Source of the DNA: Acanthosepion esculentum | Lineage: Eukaryota; Mollusca; Cephalopoda; Sepiida; Sepiidae | NCBI GenBank assembly: GCA_964036315.1 | Contig: OZ038500.1 | Coordinates: 62,636,102 to 62,700,101, forward strand | Reading direction: 5' to 3' | DNA length: 64,000 bases | Shown here: piece by piece, positions 57,801-63,835 of the stretch | Layout of the letters: every line of letters begins with the position of its first letter | Numbering within the stretch: position 1 is the first letter of the stretch | Position numbers and translations under genes: made by a program | The notes under the pieces: model-generated | Databases searched by the model: none | The model's input: only the letters and a program-made list of their open reading frames with translations | What the model was told of the DNA's origin: nothing

Positions 57801-60328
57801 ACTGTATTGTGCTAGACAATCTTTCTCTCCAGCATCTATTTTACATATTTATAAGTCTACCATTTATCCAGTCTTTGAATATTGCTGCAACATCTGGTCT
57901 GGTGCTCCTGCTATATATTTAGAGATTCTTGATACAATACAAAGAACCTGCAATGTTACTGGTCCTGACGTGGTATCTCGGCTTCAATCAATTTCCCACT
58001 GCCATAACATAGCTTCCCTCCATGATAGTTAGACTTTATGAATTTAAGTGCAGTACTAGATTGGCAACAAAGTCCCATCATTTTACAGTGGAAATGACTA
58101 GATATAACCATAAGTACTATGCTAACAGTTTCTACTATCACATTTCTTGCTTGTGGAACTCTCTTCCAGCTTTTTGCTCCCCAGTCAAGTTTGATCTTCA
58201 AAAATTTAAATGCAATGTCAATCGTTATCTACTGTCTTAAAAATGTCTTTAAGAGTTTTTTCATTTTTCTCATATTCCCTAACAGTCAGTAACTCCTAAA
58301 AAAAATTAGACTTATGTTTGAGAATTCTTTAAAAGGTAGACATAACTGTAACAATTGATGAATATAACATGAACATTTTTTTTAACTACCCACTAATCTT
58401 AAAAATTTAAGAAAATATCCTAAGCAATCTAATATTTTATTAAGTATGGCTTTATAGTCTAATTTATGAAGATGCTTTTTGAAGAAATGTTAAAAAATTA
58501 CTAATAAATTTTAACATTATAGCTTTTAGATGATGTTGAACCTATATTTACAAAAATCAACACGTTTATTTTGAAAATATTGGGGATCATTGAATTATAG
58601 TGAGCTTTTCCATTTATAGTTTTTATTTAATAAAAACATAACCTGACTGTGACATATTAATACAGAATTTAAAAAGATTTCATTCTAAAATTTTAAGTAA
58701 ATGAAAAAATTCAGTATTCATTGAAAGTTTTTGTTTTTCTTAAGACAAGTGTCCATAAAGGCAACTCAAGGCTTTTATAATCGAATAATGTCTTAGTTTT
58801 ATTGCATTTTTTATTTTACAATTCAGAGCAGATTTTCTATAACTTCAATGTTGCGGTTATAACTGGAAATCCTATTTGTTGACCAAAATAATTTCATGAT
58901 TTAAAATTCTCCGAGGACTTGTCCTTATAACTAATATAAACATTTAAGTGTTGCGAAAAAGAACTTTTCGAAATTTCATAAAATTAAATAAGTGGATGTT
59001 AATAATAAATGAAAACAAATGTTTTACAATGATTTTCTATAAAAGAAACATTTGAAAAATAATTTATTTAATTTGTGAATAAGTTCTGACTTCTGACTGT
59101 GCCATTAAAATACGACAATTATTTGTTTTTGCAAGAATTTCCAAATCAGTGTTTTTTTGCATCGCAAAAAGACGCTAAAAATTTCCCAGATTAATTTTGA
59201 TCACCACGCTGACGCAAGGAAAAAAAAAACTTTGAGTTCTCTAACTAAATCTAAATAAGGATCAAAAAGTATAATTGAATCAAAAAATCCTTTGGTCTTT
59301 CTTCTTATTTTTGTTTAATACTTTTTTTAGACTTTAAGAAGACTATTTTGAAATCGTTATATAGGGGAATAAATTAATTATGTTTTTTTAAATTTGTTGC
59401 TTTCAGTTTTGTTTTTTTTACATCCGCCTTTTTTATCCAGTCTATTCTCCTGTCGTCAAACTTCAACTGAACATTCGAAATGATTTTCTCTTGCTTGAAG
59501 AAATTAATTGTAAAGGAAAAAAAACTAAAACTAAAAGCATTACTTTGCAAAAATTAACTCTTTTTTTATCAATATTTTGGGGTTGAAATCAAAAGATATT
59601 TACTATAATTCAAACATTTTAAAACTATAATTTGTGATCAATCTTATTAAAAAGAAAAAAAATTCGATAAATTAATTTTAAAACATTAATGATTTAAATG
59701 CTCGGGTTAATTTTATTTTTAAACATCAAGTAAATACCGAAGTTAATTAAATTTTAATTTCCCTACAACAGTGTGATACTAACGAATTCAGTGTGTATTG
59801 TTATAATATTATTAACATTACAATTATTATTAGTAGATATTTATTTTCTTGCTTGGTGTGAATTTTTTATTTATATAAGAAAAATCGATATTTTTTTCTT
59901 ACAAATTATTAACCTAATAATACAGATTTATTAATTTTTCTTTAAGAAATCACTATCCTCATTTTTTTTCTTTTTTGACACCTTAAGTAGATGAAAAGAA
60001 GATCATCCCTGTTTTTTGGAGACTTTAAATATGCATGTGTTTTCTTTTTAGGTTATTTTTTTTTAACTCGATTTTGTTCTGAAGTGTATAAAACTTAACC
60101 GCAACATTGAAGTTATTATTACGTTATGTTTGTATTTTTTTTAACCCTTCGAGATTTGAATTTATTTTTAATATGTTCTGTAGTTTCAATATTCCAAAAG
60201 GAAAAATACTGATGAAAAATAAAAACCATGTAGATATATACTGTGATATTTTCTCATTGCAATACTGGTTTTAATTAGTTCTCAGGTCGGCAACTTACCT
60301 TGTACGATAACAACTCGCCAACATCCAT
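14931..60328 (-). CDS. CTNNBL1: Beta-catenin-like protein 1, complete, 16 coding exons
   Basis: CTNNBL1 is a nuclear armadillo-fold protein associated with the Prp19/CDC5L part of the spliceosome. Coding exons on the minus strand, in order: 60299-60328, 44226-44405, 42953-43059, 41563-41702, 40655-40752, 37200-37293, 34296-34387, 33344-33416, 30742-30800, 27810-27958, 24137-24315, 23086-23183, 17382-17462, 16425-16562, 15883-15955, 14931-15019. They total 1,680 bases, giving 559 residues and a stop, against about 563 in the human protein as I recall it. The start MDVGELLSY matches the family. Residues 11-70 carry basic runs (KRRR, KKKK) flanking an acidic run, resembling a nuclear-localisation region. 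ARM-like repeats run from about residue 80 to the C-terminus. The frame is preserved at every junction. All introns are GT-AG except intron 4, which is AT-AC. Confidence 0.97.
15883..15955 (-). CDS. CTNNBL1: CTNNBL1 exon 15 (residues 507-530)
   Basis: It encodes VKQRVMQILNMRGGSLKAIR and NIMR. The acceptor is ACTTACAG and the donor GAG/GTTAGT. Confidence 0.94.
16425..16562 (-). CDS. CTNNBL1: CTNNBL1 exon 14 (residues 461-506)
   Basis: It encodes an acidic stretch (DANDEVDEDLED) and QFYLRRLDAGLFTLQLLD. Two consecutive AGs precede it. Only the first (exon start at 16562) keeps the frame; the second would give an immediate stop. Confidence 0.93.
16563..17927. other. CTNNBL1 intron 13 and 3' part of intron 12 (around exon 13)
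   Basis: AT-rich sequence on either side of exon 13. Short open frames here are low complexity; no repeat was identified. Confidence 0.45.
17382..17462 (-). CDS. CTNNBL1: CTNNBL1 exon 13 (residues 434-460)
   Basis: It encodes VERLLELHFKYLERVRRVDD followed by QIEKEKM. The acceptor is TTTTTACAG and the donor ATG/GTAATT, phase 0. Confidence 0.94.
17926..17970. repeat. (CA)n microsatellite
   Basis: About 22 CA units followed by a short TATAT, abutting an AT-rich element. Confidence 0.95.
17976..19364 (+). repeat. Near full-length TAGGTACC-family AT-rich element, ~1.4 kb
   Basis: The left end reads GGGCCTCCAC... then GATAGCTAAGGTTTAAAATG. The right end reads ATGCTAGGCTCATTTTTAGA then GGTACCTA, so the ends are short imperfect inverted repeats. 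The interior is AT-rich, non-coding, and collinear with 56826-59340; for example both carry TTTGCAAGAATTT near the right end. No transposase was seen. Confidence 0.65.
19411..20025 (-). repeat. Tandem duplication of a LINE 3' end, ~304-bp unit
   Basis: Unit 1 (19411-19714) and unit 2 (19715-20025) are almost identical. Each holds GTGCTTGTCTACAAAACTCA, an (AT)n run of differing length, and the LINE tail with CACTCCAAGCAAGGCAGTAA. One clear substitution (GAAAAATTAG versus GAAGAATTAG) was noted. The duplication is young. Confidence 0.85.
19830..22960 (-). mobile_element. Non-LTR retrotransposon, degenerate, with endonuclease and reverse-transcriptase remnants
   Basis: On the minus strand, in order: an APE-type endonuclease C-terminal motif (GNSDHSVV, about 21900); reverse-transcriptase palm sequence LFLIFINDLPDDISSQLG followed by MYADDTTIYS with the catalytic YADD (about 20720); a thumb/C-terminal region; a tail with WNSLSAPCC (about 20040); and a 3' end at about 19830 (its last part duplicated). 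Multiple frameshifts and stops make it inactive. It lies in CTNNBL1 intron 12 in the same orientation as the gene. Confidence 0.85.
22975..23024. repeat. (GT)n microsatellite
   Basis: About 25 GT units between the LINE and CTNNBL1 exon 12. Confidence 0.95.
23086..23183 (-). CDS. CTNNBL1: CTNNBL1 exon 12 (residues 401-433)
   Basis: It encodes HITSIISSLLRNCQGTQRQR and LLNKFIENDHEK. The acceptor is CTTGACAG and the donor AAG/GTAAAG. Confidence 0.95.
23389..23427. repeat. (TA)n microsatellite, left of tRNA palindrome
   Basis: Perfect TA run. With the run at 23707-23744 it brackets the tRNA-derived palindrome. Confidence 0.95.
23559..23640 (-). tRNA. tRNA-Ser(CGA)-like gene, probably a pseudogene or SINE head
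   Basis: The minus strand folds as a class II (serine-type) tRNA of 82 bases. The 5' GCTCTGT pairs with the 3' GGAGAGC in 5 Watson-Crick pairs and one wobble. An A-box/D-arm TGGCCGAAAGGTTAAGGC follows. The anticodon stem CATCA/TGATG is perfect, with loop CGCGAAA giving anticodon CGA. The T arm ACAGG/CCTGT is perfect around TTCGATT, and the discriminator base is G as usual for tRNA-Ser. The universally conserved U33 is replaced by G and there is one acceptor mismatch, so function is doubtful. Confidence 0.65.
23604..23678. repeat. 75-bp palindrome built from the tRNA-Ser 5' half
   Basis: Two perfect 37-base arms (23604-23640 and 23642-23678) flank a single T. The arms are the first 37 bases of the tRNA-like sequence, head to head. 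The DNA can form a long hairpin. Confidence 0.95.
23707..23744. repeat. (AT)n microsatellite, right of tRNA palindrome
   Basis: Perfect AT run. Confidence 0.95.
24137..24315 (-). CDS. CTNNBL1: CTNNBL1 exon 11 (residues 341-400)
   Basis: It encodes SRNSAIKVLNHSMTGAEGGD, NCQKFVDILGLCTIFPLFMK and a variable RPKQSKAGPSPEELE linker. The acceptor is ATTTCAG and the donor GAAG/GTAATT. Confidence 0.96.
24316..25530. other. CTNNBL1 intron 10, no feature
   Basis: AT-rich, with a poly-A/AAAAAAG run near 24830-24857. No gene or identifiable repeat. Confidence 0.45.
25540..26150 (+). mobile_element. RTE-like LINE, C-terminal reverse-transcriptase fragment
   Basis: Plus-strand frames read EEVPSFKYLGATLSK, GCATWTLLAEAGKRIQAFKN and KCLRKIRHISYWEHKTND, then after frameshifts a WFGH motif. 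This is the common C-terminal block of RTE-like non-LTR elements. It ends with GATGATGATGATAAA, a typical short-repeat LINE tail. It is broken by stops, and opposite in orientation to CTNNBL1. Confidence 0.8.
26640..27595 (+). mobile_element. Non-LTR retrotransposon fragment (RT to 3' end)
   Basis: It belongs to the same family as 19830-22960 and 57473-58316. It starts inside the palm domain (FLNDLPDVISSQLGIYG; the YADD is degenerate), then QSVVNWGKKLLVNFNTCKT, and ends with the shared LINE tail near 27400-27470. Stops and frameshifts are present throughout. Confidence 0.75.
27810..27958 (-). CDS. CTNNBL1: CTNNBL1 exon 10 (residues 292-340)
   Basis: It encodes YKRHDPANRDEIELMENLFN and FLKGEGLQLMNLML. 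The acceptor is TTTTTAG and the donor CAG/GTGAGC, phase 2. Confidence 0.95.
28527..30264. repeat. Local segmental duplication inside CTNNBL1 intron 9
   Basis: A block beginning GAATCATCCCAAAGTGACAC (28527-28655) recurs at 29931-30086. A second block containing GGCATAATTGATTAATGCTA (29795-29930) recurs at 30087-30264. The first block is interrupted by the MITE. The copies are diverged by point changes and small indels. Confidence 0.7.
28657..29228. mobile_element. 572-bp MITE with ~120-bp terminal inverted repeats and 8-bp target duplication
   Basis: Both ends read TAGGTACCTCCACGAGATC and stay nearly identical, inverted, for about 120 bases. The element is flanked on both sides by ATTTTATA (28649-28656 and 29229-29236), a perfect 8-bp duplication as made by hAT- or P-type transposases. 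It has no coding capacity. Its termini and interior resemble the larger AT-rich family. Confidence 0.85.
30265..31990. other. CTNNBL1 intron sequence around exon 9
   Basis: AT-rich; exon 9 lies inside at 30742-30800. No other feature. Confidence 0.45.
30742..30800 (-). CDS. CTNNBL1: CTNNBL1 exon 9 (residues 272-291)
   Basis: A 59-base exon encoding ENRQLVGELEGIDVLLQQLA. The acceptor is AATTGTAG and the donor GCT/GTAAGA. It is short enough to be missed by frame scans, but both neighbours require it. Confidence 0.94.
31990..32225 (-). repeat. 5S rRNA-derived SINE, best-preserved copy
   Basis: The minus strand runs GGGCTTAGGGCCATGTCAT, then GAAGTTAAGTAACATCAAGC, CTGGTCAGTACCTAAATGAG, and TGTTTGGGAATACCAGGTG. 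Each block aligns in order with the 3' two-thirds of 5S rRNA. The body GGATGTTGTAAGGGATAATG, a B-box-like AGTTCCAATTCCAG, and CACTTAGACACAAATACT follow. It is the clearest evidence that this SINE family has a 5S-derived head. Confidence 0.75.
32226..34295. other. CTNNBL1 intron around exon 8
   Basis: Exon 8 (33344-33416) is inside. A short (ATT)n run lies at 33276-33298. No other feature was recognised. Confidence 0.45.
33344..33416 (-). CDS. CTNNBL1: CTNNBL1 exon 8 (residues 248-271)
   Basis: It encodes AKIPFDANKLYASEILSILL followed by QNHD. The acceptor is CTTGAAG and the donor GATG/GTAAGT. Confidence 0.94.
34296..34387 (-). CDS. CTNNBL1: CTNNBL1 exon 7 (residues 217-247)
   Basis: It encodes GIIENITEFRPEIC and QQGLMQWLLKRLK. 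The acceptor is TATTTCAG and the donor AAA/GTAAAT. Confidence 0.95.
34460..35160. other. GC-richer block, probably an unidentified repeat
   Basis: Less AT-rich than its surroundings, with several minus-strand open frames of up to 90 codons that have no recognisable motif. It looks like an inserted element. I could not assign it to a family. Confidence 0.35.
35767..36958 (+). mobile_element. Mariner-family transposon, decayed, near full length
   Basis: Terminal inverted repeats share AAAAGTTCATAGGCTG (left about 35774, inverted at the right about 36930-36951). The plus-strand transposase relic reads through several stops: KDFYADRVATLGEDAP, the first catalytic region GIMFIDCLQKGHTINGDYYT, PPYSPDLAP with its following aspartate lost, and a C-terminal NQYHSDDAIISIVDDFFDQW. 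The second catalytic block (usually HDNA) is degenerate. Confidence 0.85.
36001..36957 (+). pseudogene. Mariner transposase pseudogene
   Basis: At least four in-frame stops or frameshifts break a mariner transposase of otherwise full length. DNA-binding and catalytic blocks are recognisable, but catalytic residues are missing. Confidence 0.85.
37200..37293 (-). CDS. CTNNBL1: CTNNBL1 exon 6 (residues 186-216)
   Basis: It encodes LDGQIVALLVQNLERLDETV and KEEADGVHNTL, a near-invariant ARM-like segment. The acceptor is ATTTTAG and the donor TTGG/GTAAGA. Confidence 0.95.
38069..38108. repeat. (TA)n microsatellite
   Basis: About 20 TA units in CTNNBL1 intron 5. Confidence 0.95.
38880..39130 (+). 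mobile_element. Possible solo LTR
   Basis: A GC-rich island (CCACCCCCATGAGTGGCGGC, ...) in AT-rich intron. It ends with AATAAACCTG (AATAAA at 39091) and a T-rich tail. Size and polyadenylation signal fit an LTR. No target duplication or internal region was identified. Confidence 0.35.
39866..39896. repeat. (AT)n microsatellite
   Basis: About 15 AT units. Confidence 0.95.
40655..40752 (-). CDS. CTNNBL1: CTNNBL1 exon 5 (residues 153-185)
   Basis: It begins right after an AC acceptor (TCTGTGCAC). Joined to exon 4 it gives DNTDISIAVVDLIQELTD, matching the family without a gap. It ends DAL/GTAAGT in phase 0. Confidence 0.94.
40753..41562 (-). other. U12-type AT-AC intron of CTNNBL1
   Basis: Read on the minus strand, the intron starts ATATCCTTT, the textbook minor-spliceosome AT-AC donor. 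It ends TTCCTTAATCTGTGCAC: an intact U12 branch-point motif (TTCCTTAAT) whose adenosine is 9-10 bases from the AC acceptor. The flanking exons join in phase 1 to restore a conserved residue run with no gap. Its middle holds a copy of a SINE tail (41090-41330). Confidence 0.9.
41090..41330 (+). repeat. SINE 3' tail copy inside the U12 intron
   Basis: It shares GGCAACCAGTCTAGAAGG, CTCTGAATTCAAAACTGTAT and CACATACTATGCAGCTAAGG with 5640-5760. It sits in antisense orientation relative to CTNNBL1. Confidence 0.7.
41563..41702 (-). CDS. CTNNBL1: CTNNBL1 exon 4 (residues 106-152)
   Basis: The acceptor is TTGAAG. It encodes FMESEMELNDILHEMHVVAT and LYHVLVELNTVQSLLQLLTH. It ends in phase 1 immediately before ATATCCTTT, a minor-class AT-AC donor; no GT donor is needed or in frame. 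Confidence 0.95.
42280..42365 (+). repeat. SINE-associated module
   Basis: TAAATAATGGACTTTTCCAT ... ATCAGAGATG...TTGGTTTCAGTG matches the block just upstream of the 5S-derived segment at 4930-5030. It is evidently a fragment of the same composite repeat. Confidence 0.6.
42953..43059 (-). CDS. CTNNBL1: CTNNBL1 exon 3 (residues 71-105)
   Basis: The acceptor is TTTCCAG and the donor AA/GTAAAC, ending in phase 2. It encodes LLLQFEKRAYKNQEMRVKFP, the strongly conserved segment just before the first ARM-like repeat. Confidence 0.95.
43060..44225. other. CTNNBL1 intron 2
   Basis: Contains poly-A runs (43079-43098). Around 43190-43230 are possible remnants of the 5S-SINE head (CATTCCATTTTGATTCTATA). 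No gene. Confidence 0.4.
44226..44405 (-). CDS. CTNNBL1: CTNNBL1 exon 2 (residues 11-70): charged nuclear-localisation region
   Basis: The acceptor is TTTTAG and the donor GAG/GTAATT, phase 0 at both ends, 60 codons. It has KRRRE, five consecutive aspartates, four lysines, and a glutamate-rich end (VEEEEPE). Composition rather than exact sequence is conserved with vertebrates here. Confidence 0.9.
44680..44703. repeat. (AC)n microsatellite
   Basis: About 12 units, placed directly before the GTACCTCC terminus of the neighbouring AT-rich element. Confidence 0.9.
45785..45916. repeat. 41-bp minisatellite, about three units
   Basis: The unit GATAGATATAACGAAAGACA + TACTGAGCGATTACTTACACT repeats; two full periods are identical and the first is partial. 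An ATTAATTA-type palindromic run lies just upstream (45748-45772). Confidence 0.9.
46330..47520 (+). mobile_element. LTR-like fragment with promoter and primer-binding-like site
   Basis: A GC-rich island starting TGTTAGGGTATTTT. It contains a TATA-like CATATAAGC (about 46757), internal imperfect repeats (GAGTTCGTCGAGGA twice; ACTTCTAACCAAGAACA twice) and ends GGGTGTCA. Two bases later TGGTGCCCTGACC (47465) resembles a primer-binding site. Internal coding sequence is absent, so at most a 5' LTR with leader. The open frames here show no protein motif. Confidence 0.45.
48063..48092. repeat. (TA)n microsatellite, left flank of a mariner
   Basis: TA run interrupted by the mariner insertion; it continues at 48859. 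Confidence 0.9.
48093..48858 (-). mobile_element. Tc1/mariner-type element inserted in a TA repeat
   Basis: Short inverted ends (TAGTGTGCGATGG; rc TGGTGCAATGG) bound a minus-strand transposase relic. It reads AAGSPYIWQQDCTILHKQ with the second catalytic Asp, SDNFCNHIILSIWPPNFPDC with the third, and after a frameshift KDELKARIMTAFTNLNKE and RRFRSRLEAMVEASGDYI. The N-terminal half is largely deleted. Both flanks are TA microsatellite. Confidence 0.85.
48859..48892. repeat. (TA)n microsatellite, right flank of a mariner
   Basis: Continuation of the run at 48063-48092. Confidence 0.9.
48893..51084. other. CTNNBL1 intron 1, mostly unassigned
   Basis: AT-rich. Around 49570-49650 a short GC-richer stretch reads, on the minus strand, GGCTGAATGCTCTTCCTGGC, which I associate with a common cephalopod SINE body. 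Nothing else recognised. Confidence 0.35.
52626..52871 (-). pseudogene. Gypsy reverse-transcriptase fragment
   Basis: 81-codon minus-strand frame with the conserved palm sequence KIDWSDTYLQIEL (the first catalytic Asp preserved) and PLLTPEDISTKLNGGKFFSK. It is truncated at its 5' side by the mariner insertion. No YxDD motif remains in frame. Confidence 0.8.
52859..53742 (+). mobile_element. Mariner element with ~65-bp terminal inverted repeats, internally deleted
   Basis: The two ends match over about 65 bases: GGGTCATTCAATAAATAAG at the left, inverted at the right, continuing to CTAATACAGATAGAAGCTT. TA flanks both sides. The plus-strand relic reads MANQEA, VIKFLVAEGCKSVEIHRRMS, KWAKLFKEGRSSVEVEDRPR, then jumps to ELGWELLPHPPYSP and finally KLVHRWEKCVTVLGDYVEK. 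The catalytic core is largely deleted. Poly-A (53625-53650) follows the stop region. Confidence 0.85.
54870..55260 (+). mobile_element. RTE-like LINE, C-terminal fragment
   Basis: The frame reads IKQVRKFKYLGSVLTEDRKC, then RNRKISLKTKNKLVNCYAIS, ILLYGSGCWTIS and EATEMWF, the typical C-terminal reverse-transcriptase region. It is broken after EMWF. Its sequence differs from the RTE-like fragment at 25540. Confidence 0.75.
55261..56820. other. CTNNBL1 intron 1, unassigned
   Basis: Mixed composition. Short frames have no motif. GGTTGGTTGGTTG and several diverged repeats of TGCTG(G/A)TAATTTT (55400-55530) occur. Possibly old repeats. Confidence 0.35.
56826..59340 (+). repeat. TAGGTACC-family AT-rich element split by a LINE
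   Basis: The left part (56826-57475) and right part (58340-59340) are collinear with 17976-19364. Both contain CCTAAGGTTTAAAATG-type and GCAAGAATTTCC blocks. An (ATT)n run lies at 56880-56904. The left terminus is lost. Non-coding. Confidence 0.6.
57473..58316 (+). mobile_element. Non-LTR retrotransposon fragment (RT palm to 3' end)
   Basis: It starts inside the palm (CTTGGTATCTATGCTGATGA corresponds to LGIYAD-) and continues through VVNWGKEWLIFNVSKTKLLC-like sequence. It ends with a clean C-terminal frame CSTRLATKSHHFTVEMTRYN ... LWNSLPAFCSPVKFDLQKFK. Same family as 26640 and 19830. The 5' truncation is typical of LINEs. Confidence 0.8.
59341..60298. other. Very AT-rich proximal part of CTNNBL1 intron 1
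   Basis: No repeat or coding signal identified. Confidence 0.45.
60299..60328 (-). CDS. CTNNBL1: CTNNBL1 exon 1 (residues 1-10)
   Basis: The ATG at 60326-60328 opens MDVGELLSYK, the conserved N-terminus of the family. The exon ends AAG/GTAAGT in phase 0. Ten codons only, so it is easily missed. The next coding exon is 15.9 kb away. Confidence 0.93.
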
Positions 60329-60339
60329 CTTTACCGCAC

Positions 60340-60430
60340 ACGTATCTACATCTACGCATGCGTCAAGTGATCACGTGTTTCAATTTGACCAATCGTTGCC
60401 TTTCAATGGCGACTCCGTCGAGAGGAGAGT
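60340..60430 (-). promoter_or_regulatory. Probable CTNNBL1 promoter / 5' UTR
   Basis: Within about 70 bases upstream of the CTNNBL1 ATG lie an NRF-1-like palindrome (ACGCATGCGT, 60354-60363), a CACGTG E-box (60372-60377) and a CCAAT/ATTGG box (60389-60393). CpG density is locally higher than in the AT-rich surroundings. The arrangement suggests a compact, possibly bidirectional housekeeping promoter. The transcription start is not determinable from sequence alone. Confidence 0.55.
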
Positions 60431-63400
60431 GAAGTTGTTGACGAGCTCGTCACCTCTCCTAAATATCTAATTTTATTTTGGACATACAAGACTATTTCAG
60501 CCTATAGGTCATTTGGTTCGTGTGCAATAACTGAACAGCCGGCATATATATCAGTAAGTGATCACTTCTCAAAGGTATTTGATCGATTCTTTCTTTTTGT
60601 ATTATTTTGCGAGATGGTAAAGCGTGAAGAAGAGATGAATACAATACAATGTGTTACAATTTTTAGTTATACTTTCGCTAAAGCCGGTATGGATCATTTT
60701 AACCCCATTTTTGCTATAGCTCTTCTTTTTAGTTACTATTTTCAGAAATGATTACAGCATCGTTACTCTAATCTAGGAATTTTGCATTTAATTTATTCTA
60801 AATACTATTTTGTTTCTACGTTAAAAAGTCGAAACCTAGTAACTTTTTAAAAACGCCGTGTGTTCAGTTAGTTAACTACTTAAAATAAAAAAGAAACAAA
60901 GTCATTTTTATTGTGCTCTTATAAAATATTTATTTCGCATTTCAACATTTTGGAATAGGTAGATGCCGTTTAGAATTATGCAGGTTTGTTTAATGTTTAT
61001 TTTATTTGATTGAAAAGGGAAGGGGGCTGAAGAAAGAATTGTGTTCCAATCCATGATGAGATCTGAATTGAAGAGAAAGAAAGACGAGTTATCTCCCTTA
61101 GTTCTACACTCTTTTGTGTTTTTCCGACATTTTTTTTTTTTAATTCCCCAATTCTTATTGCACCACGTTTTTATACCATGTTTATTTTCGTCTGCTCTGT
61201 TTAATAATAGCAACAATTGTTTTCCCCTCCCATTTTCTTTGAATAGGATAAACTCTAAAAACTAATTTGAGCAACTCTTGCTAAATATATTTTTAGATTC
61301 GATTTTAAACCTAAACTAGTGTTTTTCTTGTAAAACTAAAAAACAGTATTGTTTTTCTAATTGTATTCATGTGGTATCGGATAATTGATAAAATAAAGTA
61401 ATTAAACGATTTAAAAAGTTTAAATTTGACATGTATATACTATTTAGAATTTGTGAAAATTAATCTGATTATCTTGATGTTTAATTTTGTAAACACGGAA
61501 AAAGTACGATTCATGATTGGTCATTTTATTTAAAAATCTGTTGTGTAACTGAGTAACTCTCTAATAATGCAAGTAAAAGTTCCATCATTTACAAATCCAA
61601 TTAGACCTGTTTGTTAAATGTATTGTAAAGGAATATTATTTTTTCTCTTTGAGAGAAAAATGCAATAATTGTTACAAAAAATGTATCTTTAATTTCAGAT
61701 TTTTTTTACTTCCTGCAAAATGATTGATAAAATTTTATTAATGCCAGATAAGCAGAATAAGTAATTCAACCCCTGTTCAGTTTAAAACGTAGTTGCTTTT
61801 TCGCTTATTTAAAAATGATCTTTTAACGGATGTTTATTTTATTCAAAACTTATTGTTAATAAAAAAAAACCCATTAAGAATGAGGACTTGTCAAGTGTAA
61901 AGAGGTTAGGAAATCAAATTCTCAGCCGAACTAAGCTTACAAAAATTATGCTTTTCCAAAGAAATCACCATCGAAAATTTTCTTTCATACACGGATTTTT
62001 TTTTTATTTTAAAAATGCTTGCTTTACAATAGCAATGTTAGGGTCTCGCAATCTCATCATTTTTAAGTAGATCATATTCAATTTTTTTTTAAATGTAAGG
62101 GAAAATAATTTTGAAAATAGAAATAAAAAGCGAGGATTGTCAATAATGAAGAGATGAACAGATCGAAAATATTTGAGCATAACTTGCTAGGTCATACTTG
62201 GGATGCTTGAAATTTTGATGAAATATAACTTTTCAGGTGTGGAATGTACCGGTTTTGTTTATTTCCGAGCAAAGGAAAAAGGCAGATTATCTCATGGAAT
62301 CTTCCATTCATCATCATCATCACCGCCAGTTAAAAATATAGATGCAAAAAGCATATTGCATATCAAGTATTCTATGAATGATGCTCACTTGAAAACTATA
62401 AGAAAGAGTACTGATTCTACAATTTAAATACACTTTTAGTTCATATTGTAAAACAAAATTTGTTAATTGGCTTTTTATTTATTTTTTGTATAATTATTCT
62501 AAACATTGAAGTTAACTCAGATGTACATTAAAAAAAATTCTGGTTTCGTGGAAACATTTTTTGATAAAAGAAAAATGAAAAAATTCTGTTTATTCTCTAG
62601 TAAAAAAAATGTGCAGTTATCTGTTATAAGTTATATAACTTATAACTAAATTCATCCATTTTAAATTTAATTAAACAATGGAGTCATGATGTTGGAAATT
62701 TACTCTAAAAGACATTTGTAAATTAATAACTGATAAAAAGCAGAAAATATTTTCATTTGAAGAAATAACACACTGGAGTTTGCTTTTTGTTTTTTTTTTA
62801 AAATTTGATAATGAATCTGAAATGTATTTGTTGTTTTTAAACATTTGAAACTTAACTCCAATGACACAAACAAAGTGTCTAGAAGAAAAAGATTAAACAA
62901 CTTACTGATGTAAAAATTCTGTGATTTATTTGTTATACATTTATTAGAATGCATTTATAAGAAATTTCAGTATCTGTATTTAAAAAAACTTTACAGTGAA
63001 ATGAAACCACCACAAATGTCATCCCAACTCTCAGAAGAAAAAATTGAAACAATACAAAATAAAATTCAATTTTAAATTGCTTCATTCCCTCTACTGTTTG
63101 ATTTCACTTTGATATGATAGTTACTCTTCAACATTTAAAACATAGAAGAAAATATGTTTGTTATAAATGAGAATTGTTTTCAGAAGATGTAAATTGCAAA
63201 TCCAACTTATTACCATAGATTTGTTGTCAGCAAGATGATAATGTTTTCATTTTCTGCATGATTCAGAGTTAGCTTAAGTAGAAATTAACATATTGTGTGT
63301 TCAGTACAGTTGTATATTTGAAAGAAATTTTATCAATTTTTCTGTTGGAAAATGTATTTTCTATTAGTTTTCACAATGGGTGATAATTCCCAATTTGTTT

Positions 63401-63540
63401 ATGAATTACTCCACAACCCATTTATGAACTTGCTTTTTAGTCAATAGTTGATGTTTAAGTGGTGATACTAAATAACCATTGTCATTTTTTTAATTACATT
63501 TGGGCTATATCAGTATTTTAATCAAACATCTTCAAAGATA
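60431..63540. other. Upstream flank of CTNNBL1
   Basis: A good donor (A/GTAAGTG, 60554) lies about 150 bases beyond the presumed promoter. A good acceptor (AACTTTTCAG, exon start 62237) precedes a 63-codon open frame (62237-62427, containing HSSSSSPPVKN). These could be two exons of a divergent plus-strand transcript, but no protein family is recognised. The rest is AT-rich and empty. Confidence 0.3.
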
Positions 63541-63835
63541 ATAATAAGTCTCACCCTATACAAGGCCCAGGGGCCACTTGATGTAGGTAGTTATGTTAGG
63601 AGGGTATGATAATGGTTAACTCTAGCCTTGAACAGGTTAAGATTGTTGTGATCAGAGAAATGTCTATTTGAGAGTTGGTTCCACAGGGCAATGGTTCACA
63701 TGGAACTTACTTCTCGCCAATGGAATACAGAGGGGATGTGGGTGGTTTGCTGCTATGCAATTGGCATGGTGTGTCCTTGTGTACATGGTTGAGAACAAGA
63801 TTACAACACCCTCTCCGCCGAAAAAATTGCTCTTA
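63540..63835 (-). mobile_element. Possible LINE-like 3' fragment
   Basis: A GC-richer block whose minus strand gives a short frame (WNQLSNRHFSDHNNLN, LFKARV) resembling the C-terminal end of LINE reverse transcriptases. It is short and unconfirmed. Confidence 0.3.
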
